Source of the DNA: Defluviitaleaceae bacterium
GTDB taxonomy: Bacteria > Bacillota > Clostridia > Lachnospirales > WRAX01
Reading direction: 5' to 3'
Length of the DNA: 5,618 nucleotides
Assembly: GCA_009781815.1 (NCBI GenBank)
Contig: WQVB01000088.1
Coordinates: 1-5,618, forward strand
This document shows, in pieces, positions 1 through 4,778 of this stretch (its first letter is position 1; every line of letters begins with the position of its first letter). A program made the translations under genes and the position numbers. The notes under the pieces were generated by a model, which saw only the letters and a list, made by a program, of their open reading frames with translations, searched no databases and was not told the DNA's origin.

Positions 1-1
1 C

Positions 2-406
2 ATTGGAATGGGCCCTGCCGTGGTGGCACTGGCTTTTTTGGCTATTCCTCCAATTTTAATGAATACTGTGGCAGGGCTTGAAGAGGTACCCTTTTTTATG
101 CTTGAAACAGCACGTGGCATGGGTATGACGCCTTTTCAAGTATGGGTGAAGGTTCGCTTGCCTCTTGCGTTTTCGCTTATGGTTGCAGGCATAAAAACGG
201 CTATGGTTGAGATTGTAGCTAGTGCAACAATAGCCGCTTTAATTGGTGCAGGGGGCTTGGGGCAAATTATTTTTCAAGGCCTTATCGTAAGGCGAACCGA
301 GCTGTTGTTGATAGGGGGCATTTCTGTAGCAGCTCTATCGCTTTTGATGGTGTTTTTGCTAGGCTTGCTTGACCGCTTTTTTCAAAGATACAAGAAAGTT
401 AAGTGA
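2..406 (+). CDS. Compatible-solute ABC transporter permease, OpuCB/ProW-like (5' end outside window)
   Basis: This is the C-terminal 134 residues of an integral membrane permease; the frame is open to the left edge, so the true start lies outside. OpuC-type permeases are usually about 200-220 residues, so roughly 80 residues are missing. The visible part begins near a membrane segment (AVVALAFLAIPPIL), then NTVAGL. A clear EAA loop follows (ETARGMGMTPFQ through VRLPLA), which contacts the ATPase. After it come a hydrophobic stretch ending in the family signature IGAGGLG, one more membrane segment, and a basic tail (RFFQRYKKVK). It would form half of the channel for a quaternary-amine solute, paired with the second permease at 2126. 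It lies 45 bases upstream of the substrate-binding lipoprotein with no terminator between, so the two are probably cotranscribed. The family is well supported; the exact substrate is inferred. The methionine at position 8 is internal, not the start. Confidence 0.9.
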   Translation: MGMGPAVVALAFLAIPPILMNTVAGLEEVPFFMLETARGMGMTPFQVWVKVRLPLAFSLMVAGIKTAMVEIVASATIAALIGAGGLGQIIFQGLIVRRTELLLIGGISVAALSLLMVFLLGLLDRFFQRYKKVK

Positions 407-451
407 ATAAGCCCGCAAACGGCTATAAAAAAATATAAAAGGATGTTTTTT

Positions 452-1348
452 ATGAAAAAGAAATGGCTTAAAGACATTAAAACAATGCTTGTTATGGCTT
501 CACTTTTATTGATGATCACTGCTTGTGGCAGAGGTGATAATTACGTAATTCGTGTAGGTAGTAAAGATTTTACCGAAAGCCTAATTATTGCGGAGATATA
601 CTCACTAGCCCTTGAGGATGCTGGCTTTGCAGTAGACCGCACAGGCCACAATCTTTCTAGTGGTTTGGTACATAATGCTATCATAAGCGGAGAAATAGAC
701 CTTTACCCTGAGTATACGGGTACGGCTTTATTAACGGTGCTAGGCTTGCCGTTGATGACTGACCCTATTGATGTTTATGAAATCGTTAAAAGAGAGTATT
801 ATGAGCGTTATCAGATAACATGGTTAGATTTTACCCAAGCACATAACGGGCAGGGCATTGTAGTGCGGGCAGAATTAGCACAGGAGCTGGGCATTGCCAC
901 TCTATCAGATTTACAAGCCCATGCTCATCAGCTGCGTTTTGTGTCAACAGCGGAGTTTCTTGACCGAGAAGACGGGCTTAAAGCTATGGTCTCTGCCTTT
1001 GGCCCTTTTGATTTTCGCAGCATAGACATAATGGGTGGCGGTGCTAGATATGAGGCTCTTCGCACCAATGCTGCAGATGTGAGCGTTGCATTCACTACTG
1101 ATGGACAGCTTTATAATACTCATTATTTTACATTACTTGTAGAAGATATCACAATTTGGCCGCCCTATAATCTCATCCCCATCGTTGGCAATGCTGTTTT
1201 GGGAGAGCACCCAGCTATTGCTGATGCTTTAAATCGCCTAGCTCCTCATCTTAACACCTCTACGCTACTCTATATGAACTCTCAAGTGATTATTTATGGT
1301 AGGGATGTACAAGATGTGGCACGTGAGTTTTTTGAGGCCTTGCCATGA
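452..1348 (+). CDS. Substrate-binding lipoprotein of OpuC/OsmU-type compatible-solute ABC importer
   Basis: This is a 298-residue extracytoplasmic receptor for glycine betaine, carnitine or choline-like solutes (OpuAC/OpuCC family, PF04069). I chose the ATG at 452 because AAGGA at 439-443 sits 8 bases before it. The in-frame ATG at 443 overlaps that site, has no ribosome binding site of its own, and would add only MFF. A lipoprotein signal peptide is visible: MKKK, a hydrophobic core, then lipobox ITAC with the lipidated Cys at residue 25. The mature protein starts with the typical VGSKDFTE (35-42) and carries the family motif DLYPEYTGTA (83-92). Further on are AFTTDGQL and IWPPYNLIPIV, matching the ligand-binding second lobe. 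Length is normal for the family. Its stop overlaps the ATPase start (ATGA), indicating translational coupling. Family assignment is firm; which solute binds cannot be read, because aromatic-cage residues need a structural alignment. Confidence 0.93.
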   Translation: MKKKWLKDIKTMLVMASLLLMITACGRGDNYVIRVGSKDFTESLIIAEIYSLALEDAGFAVDRTGHNLSSGLVHNAIISGEIDLYPEYTGTALLTVLGLPLMTDPIDVYEIVKREYYERYQITWLDFTQAHNGQGIVVRAELAQELGIATLSDLQAHAHQLRFVSTAEFLDREDGLKAMVSAFGPFDFRSIDIMGGGARYEALRTNAADVSVAFTTDGQLYNTHYFTLLVEDITIWPPYNLIPIVGNAVLGEHPAIADALNRLAPHLNTSTLLYMNSQVIIYGRDVQDVAREFFEALP

Positions 1349-2124
1349 TAGAGAGTAGCATTGTGGCTATTGAATATAAAAATGTATACAAAAAGTTTGA
1401 AGGTGCAAATTATAATGCCGTAAGTGATGTTAACTTAAGTATTTATGAAGGTGAATTTATAACAATTCTTGGGTCTTCTGGGTCTGGTAAGACAACATTG
1501 TTAAAGATGACAAACCGCTTGTATGACCCTGATGCTGGAGATATCATCCTTTTTGGAGAAAATATAAGGGATGTAGATGCGGTTTTGGTGCGGCGGCGTA
1601 TTGGCTATGCCATACAGCAAGTTGGCTTGCTGCCCCATATGACAATAGCACAAAATATAGCCATTGTGCCAAAGCTACTAAAATGGGATAAAGAGCGTAT
1701 AGATAACCGTGTGAGAGAGCTACTAACGCTGGTAGGGCTTGATTCTGATGAGTTTTTGAAGCGATACCCGCATCAACTGTCAGGCGGGCAGCAGCAACGT
1801 GTAGGCCTTGCTAGGGCTTTAGCTGTTGACCCTAAGATTATGCTGCTTGATGAGCCTTTTGGTGCTATAGATGCAATCAACCGCCTCCATCTACAAGATG
1901 AGCTTAAACGCCTTCATAGCGGCTTGAAGAAAACATTTTTATTTGTTACTCATGATATTAACGAAGCTTTAAAGCTGGGTACAAGGGTGATTATAATGAA
2001 TGAAGGGCAAGTGTGTCAATTTGACACCCCTAAAAACATTATAAAAAACCCAGCTGACGGGTTTGTAAAGGCTCTAATAAATTCCCATAGAGAACAAGAA
2101 AAACTTTGGGAAGGGCTGATTTAA
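1345..2124 (+). CDS. ABC transporter ATPase, OpuCA/ProV-like, without CBS domains
   Basis: This 259-residue ATP-binding subunit powers solute uptake. All ABC ATPase motifs are intact: Walker A GSSGSGKTT (43-51), Q-loop around Q91-Q92 (YAIQQVGLLPH), signature LSGGQQQR (145-152), Walker B KIMLLDE (164-170) with catalytic Glu170, D-loop GAID (173-176), and switch His203 in FVTHD. The doubled Gln in the Q-loop and the YAIQQVGLLPH context are typical of the glycine betaine/carnitine/choline ATPases (ProV/OpuAA/OpuCA). The start ATG overlaps the receptor stop by 4 bases, with GAGG about 9 bases upstream. Oddity: it ends soon after NPADGFVKALI, where OpuCA and ProV normally continue into a tandem CBS domain pair, so it is over 100 residues shorter than those proteins. 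The end is a clean TAA followed at once by the next gene, and I see no frameshift. Osmotic or nucleotide control through CBS domains is therefore probably absent. Confidence 0.94.
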   Translation: MIESSIVAIEYKNVYKKFEGANYNAVSDVNLSIYEGEFITILGSSGSGKTTLLKMTNRLYDPDAGDIILFGENIRDVDAVLVRRRIGYAIQQVGLLPHMTIAQNIAIVPKLLKWDKERIDNRVRELLTLVGLDSDEFLKRYPHQLSGGQQQRVGLARALAVDPKIMLLDEPFGAIDAINRLHLQDELKRLHSGLKKTFLFVTHDINEALKLGTRVIIMNEGQVCQFDTPKNIIKNPADGFVKALINSHREQEKLWEGLI

Positions 2125-2125
2125 A

Positions 2126-2752
2126 TTGGAATTAATACAATTTGCCCAAAGAAACTACAGCATATTGCTTCGAGCCTTAAGCGAGCATGTGCAGATGGTT
2201 TTAATCGCCCTTATTTTATCCGTCGCCCTTGCAGGAATGCTCACCATATTGGCTATGTTTTTCAAGCCTATAGGCAAGTTTTTAATCTACCTATCATCTA
2301 TCATCTACTCCATCCCAAGCATAGCCCTATTTGCCCTTATGATACCCCTACCTGGGCTAGGGCTGGGGAGGGCTACAGCTATAACGGTGCTGGTGCTTTA
2401 TAACCAGTTTATATTGCTGCGTAATTTTATTACTGGGCTTAATGGAGTAGACCACGCCATAATCGAAGCTGCCGCAGGAATGGGCATGAAGCCCACCCAA
2501 ATAATCTTAAAAGTGCGTGTGCCGCTATCCATAAAATCCATTTTTGTAGGTATACGCCTAGCCCTCATCTCAACTATAGCTATCGCTATAATAGCTTCTT
2601 TCATTGGTGCAGGCGGCATTGGGCTGCTTGTAACAATAGGGCTAGAAACCAACAACAATAATAGGATTATATGGGGCGTTATACTATCGGTTGGCTTGGG
2701 CATTGTAGCTAACGCAATATTAGTATTTATCGAGAAGAGGATAAAGCGATGA
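2126..2752 (+). CDS. Compatible-solute ABC transporter permease, OpuCD-like (TTG start)
   Basis: This 208-residue permease is the second transmembrane subunit of the importer. Hydrophobic segments lie at about residues 24-45, 51-73, 84-104, 136-162 and 181-203. The EAA loop is at about 112-133 (AIIEAAAGMGMKPTQ, then KVRVPLS), followed by FIGAGGIG, the same signature as in the upstream permease. The two permeases are recognisable paralogues (ARGMGMTP against AAGMGMKP), consistent with a heterodimeric channel. The TTG start at 2126 is supported by AAGGG at 2111-2115, about 10 bases upstream, and by the 1-base gap after the ATPase stop. The next in-frame ATG (residue 24) would cut away the N-terminal cytoplasmic segment. 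Length is normal for the family. The gene ends 25 bases before the operon terminator. Family assignment is firm, the substrate is inferred, and the start is moderately sure. Confidence 0.92.
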   Translation: MELIQFAQRNYSILLRALSEHVQMVLIALILSVALAGMLTILAMFFKPIGKFLIYLSSIIYSIPSIALFALMIPLPGLGLGRATAITVLVLYNQFILLRNFITGLNGVDHAIIEAAAGMGMKPTQIILKVRVPLSIKSIFVGIRLALISTIAIAIIASFIGAGGIGLLVTIGLETNNNNRIIWGVILSVGLGIVANAILVFIEKRIKR

Positions 2753-2777
2753 GTTGAGCGATTCACTAGCTCAAAAC

Positions 2778-2828
2778 AAAACCCTCACCCGCAAGGCTAT
2801 ATAAGGCCTTTGCGGTTGAGGGTTTTTT
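2778..2828 (+). terminator. Intrinsic terminator of the importer operon (copy 1 of a repeated hairpin)
   Basis: The left arm 2778-2797 (AAAACCCTCACCCGCAAGGC) pairs with 2806-2826, broken only by one C-T mismatch (2788/2816) and a bulged T near 2809. The loop is short (TATATAAG). The run of six T at 2823-2828 follows the GAGGG arm directly. The A-rich left flank means it could also stop transcription from the other side. A nearly identical copy lies at 4418-4468. Confidence 0.93.
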
Positions 2829-2907
2829 AGTTTTGCAAATGAATTAATTTAATCTCTTGGATAGTAAACAAATAGCGTCGATCTCGTCATTAGGCTTGTG
2901 GTAAAAC

Positions 2908-3050
2908 GAACCCAGTGTCGCCATCCCGAGCCGCCCCCACCGTCATCCCGTGCTTGACACGGGATCTAATTGGAATAGGGCAGGCTTAGTTGGGTGTCCA
3001 CTACCCCGCATAGATCCCGTGTCAAGCACGGGATGACGACACTTGGGTTC
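2908..3050. repeat. Outer imperfect inverted repeat flanking the 28-bp element
   Basis: GAACCCAGTGTCG at 2908-2920 matches the reverse complement of CGACACTTGGGTTC at 3037-3050, apart from one extra base in the right copy. It encloses the perfect 28-bp inverted repeat but is not symmetric. The right copy overlaps the inner arm by two bases, whereas about 20 bases (CCATCCCGAG, then a C-rich run) lie between the left copy and its arm. The segment may be one larger palindromic element with an insertion or decay on the left, or two repeat units side by side. I see no target-site duplication. Confidence 0.5.
2941..3038. repeat. Perfect 28-bp inverted repeat with nested hairpins (REP/MITE-like element)
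   Basis: Positions 2941-2968 and 3011-3038 are exact reverse complements over 28 bases, separated by 42 bases. Each arm is itself a hairpin: ATCCCGTG and CACGGGAT are perfect 8-bp complements around a 5-base loop (CTTGA in the left arm). No open frame, ribosome binding site or transposase is associated. The arms are richer in G+C than their surroundings. The element sits between the operon terminator (ends 2828) and the next promoter (starts 3097), so it may be largely untranscribed. Similar 'GTCATCCCG...CGGGAT' palindromes are, from general knowledge, dispersed repeats in many bacterial genomes. That this is a mobile or dispersed repeat here is inference, because only one copy is in the window. 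Confidence 0.85.
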
Positions 3051-3096
3051 AGGATGATGACGGATGCAGTTGCCCATTTCCATCTCTTGAAAGCGG

Positions 3097-3125
3097 TTGA
3101 AATCTAGTGATGCTTAAGGTATAAT
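3097..3125 (+). promoter_or_regulatory. Sigma-A-type promoter for the lipoprotein gene at 3238
   Basis: TTGAAA at 3097-3102 (5 of 6 to consensus) and a perfect TATAAT at 3120-3125 are separated by the ideal 17 bases. Transcription would begin near 3132, giving a leader of about 106 bases before the lipoprotein start. It is the best promoter match I see in the window and is correctly placed downstream of the previous terminator. Confidence 0.75.
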
Positions 3126-3183
3126 TATAGCTAATAGCTTGATGTTACACCATAAAGATTATTCAAGTTTTAGGTAAGTAAAA

Positions 3184-3195
3184 CACCTGCAGGTG
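3184..3195. promoter_or_regulatory. 12-bp perfect palindrome in the 5' leader (possible operator)
   Basis: CACCTGCAGGTG is a perfect 12-bp palindrome about 50 bases downstream of the predicted transcription start and about 28 bases before the AAGGAG of the lipoprotein gene. Its position would suit a repressor roadblock site or a small RNA structure. No named regulator can be assigned, and a 12-bp palindrome can occur by chance. Confidence 0.3.
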
Positions 3196-3237
3196 AAAAG
3201 TTATGTGGTTTTATAAAAAATATAAGGAGTTTTTGAA

Positions 3238-4389
3238 ATGAAAAATAGATTAAAGTTTTTTATGCTGAGCTTGGCTGCTTTGTTTGTTCTAGCTGCTTGT
3301 AATGGAGAAAAAATAGAAGAAAACTTGGAAGAAGCCAGCCAAAAAGAAAGTGAAGCTGTAGAGGTGTTTACAGTAGAGTTTATGGAAAACATTCCTCTTC
3401 AAAAGACATATTCGCTGTGGAGTAATGCTTTTATAGGAGAAGGATCTATGCTAACCTCTTGTGGCGATGGAATGGCTTGGTATTCTCGTGTTTTTAGCTG
3501 GAATGCCTATCAGATTTCAACACACGTCATGGATCTTGCAGGAGGGAATAGTTTTAATGATTGGCTAGTGCAGTTTGAATATCTCGGCTCTTATGGATAC
3601 AGAAATATAAGGGAAGCTAATTTGATAAATTTTATCAAAGATTCCAACATAAGTTTTGAAGGCTTTATAATATTGCAAGAGCAAGTCTATGGCATGTCAA
3701 TACAGGAGCTGGATGAAAAGATAGCGAGAGCAAGAATAATCGATGATTACATAAGAAGTCAACCAGTAGGAAGTGTAATGCTACCCGCAAGAGAGATTGG
3801 TTATGGCTATATACCCACTTTGGGCATTGTCTATATAGAAGAGATGGGAGATAGGGGCTTTTTTGCAACGGCTTTTGATTCATCCGACATTGCCGCCCTC
3901 TTCTCCAACAACATAACCAAGCTATGGAGTGCTTTCCCAGGCTACGGCGTCTACCAATCAGGCCGTGCCTACTCCCCCGAATGGCTACTAAACAACACAG
4001 AGCGTGCCATCTATGGCGAGCTTATACCTCTAGGGGAGTTTGACCGCATTATAAACATGGCAAGCCACTTCGAGATACTAGATGACATAGTAGACAAAGC
4101 TGATACTCAAATAGGCATAGCCCATCACACCCTACAAGTGCCAGCCCCCTTCACCCTATCCTTCAACACAAACACCACTGGCAGGGCATATCAAACAATG
4201 CCCTCAATAACCATAAACGCATGGGAGCCGATATTGCCCTTTTTAGAAGCTAACCATGTATCTTCATCTAACTATGAGCTTGCTGGCTGGTATTTTGATG
4301 ATGCCTTGACAATACCTATAACAGATACATTTAGGATGCCGTCAAGAGATGTAACGTTATATGGTAGGTGGAAACCAGTAGAGCAATAA
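3238..4389 (+). CDS. Lipoprotein of unknown function with C-terminal Listeria-Bacteroides (Flg_new-like) domain
   Basis: This 383-residue protein is predicted to be secreted and anchored by lipid. The signal peptide (MKNRLKFF, then a hydrophobic core) ends in lipobox LAAC with Cys21. A short acidic linker (about 22-43, rich in Glu) follows. The central part (about 44-300) matches no family I recognise; it is rich in aromatic residues and has one further Cys in LTSCGDGMAW. The last 80 residues (about 303-383) look like a single Flg_new/InlB B-repeat type module: FTLSFNTN, then AGWYFDD (349-355), RMPSRDVTLYGRW (366-378). That module is common on surface proteins of Firmicutes and probably aids wall or protein contact. 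The start is supported by AAGGAG at 3224-3229, 8 bases upstream. The gene has its own promoter and terminator, so it appears monocistronic. Codon use changes inside the gene: all 15 Phe codons before 3890 are TTT, but most between 3898 and 4170 are TTC. Function unknown; do not infer a link to the importer from adjacency alone. Confidence 0.88.
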   Translation: MKNRLKFFMLSLAALFVLAACNGEKIEENLEEASQKESEAVEVFTVEFMENIPLQKTYSLWSNAFIGEGSMLTSCGDGMAWYSRVFSWNAYQISTHVMDLAGGNSFNDWLVQFEYLGSYGYRNIREANLINFIKDSNISFEGFIILQEQVYGMSIQELDEKIARARIIDDYIRSQPVGSVMLPAREIGYGYIPTLGIVYIEEMGDRGFFATAFDSSDIAALFSNNITKLWSAFPGYGVYQSGRAYSPEWLLNNTERAIYGELIPLGEFDRIINMASHFEILDDIVDKADTQIGIAHHTLQVPAPFTLSFNTNTTGRAYQTMPSITINAWEPILPFLEANHVSSSNYELAGWYFDDALTIPITDTFRMPSRDVTLYGRWKPVEQ

Positions 4390-4417
4390 GCAAGCAGACC
4401 ACTTGACATACAAAAAC

Positions 4418-4468
4418 AAAACCCTCACCAGCAAGGCTATATAAGGCCTTTGCAGTTGAGGGTTTTTT
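4418..4468 (+). terminator. Intrinsic terminator of the lipoprotein gene (copy 2 of a repeated hairpin)
   Basis: It has the same structure as the terminator at 2778: a long stem, a TATATAAG loop, GAGGG and six T (4463-4468). It begins 28 bases after the stop codon. It differs from copy 1 at only two places, 4430 (A for C) and 4454 (A for G). These two bases face each other in the stem, so a C-G pair has become an A-A mismatch. The rest of the stem still makes a strong terminator. Confidence 0.92.
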
Positions 4469-4469
4469 A

Positions 4470-4665
4470 ATCTCTAGCATATTAAATTGCGTTGTAAGTT
4501 AAAGAAACAATAGCATGAAGCGGGATGATAGCTACGGAACCCATCGGGCAGGCAGGCGGTTCGCCAACATCGCATAAAATGCGTATGCACTCCCTATCTT
4601 TGCTGAAGAACTCAATAAGTACCTTGATTCAATCTGTAACTGGGACAATGAAAATGTAACTCACC
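4470..4665. other. Intergenic stretch without a recognisable gene
   Basis: Between the terminator and the promoter region I see no gene with a start and ribosome binding site. There are two small hairpins, GGCG-GTT-CGCC (4555-4565) and CGCAT-AAA-ATGCG (4571-4583). A frame open from 4578 to a TAA at 4668-4670 reads in part ALPIFAEELNKYLDSICNW, which looks protein-like but has no start signal. It could be a gene remnant or chance. The segment 4541-4565 is richer in G+C than its surroundings. Confidence 0.5.
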
Positions 4666-4696
4666 TATAATGAAATGCAATTCGATTGGAACGCTA

Positions 4697-4726
4697 TTTA
4701 CTACCCAGAGTGCTGCATGTTATAAT
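4697..4726 (+). promoter_or_regulatory. Extended -10 promoter for the BspA-like gene at 4779
   Basis: A perfect TATAAT at 4721-4726 is preceded by TG at 4718-4719 (TGTTATAAT), an extended -10 element. A weak -35 (TTTACT, 4697-4702, 4 of 6) lies 18 bases upstream. Transcription would begin near 4733, about 46 bases before the ATG. A second TATAAT at 4666-4671, with GGGACA at 4642-4647, could be a tandem promoter and is less certain. Confidence 0.6.
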
Positions 4727-4778
4727 GAAACTTGCGGAGGAGAGCAAAAAAATAAATAATTATGGAGATGAGAGAGAA

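Noticed and set aside
443..451. Alternative start of the receptor gene at ATG 443
   Set aside because: This ATG overlaps the AAGGA that is correctly spaced for the ATG at 452, and no ribosome binding site precedes it.
2398..2766. Reverse-strand open frame of 122 codons
   Set aside because: It lies antisense to the second permease, whose membrane segments and EAA motif are unmistakable. The reverse product has no recognisable motif and no clear ribosome binding site.
2941..3038. Possible CRISPR unit or tRNA-like structure
   Set aside because: The repeats are inverted, with only two arms and no regular spacer series; no acceptor or anticodon arms can be folded.
3665..3883. Reverse-strand open frame of 72 codons
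   Set aside because: It is antisense to the lipoprotein core, with no start signal or family match.
4670..4759. Small forward ORF of 29 codons starting MKCNSIG, with three Cys
   Set aside because: There is no ribosome binding site before the ATG and it runs through the predicted promoter of the next gene, so it is probably chance.
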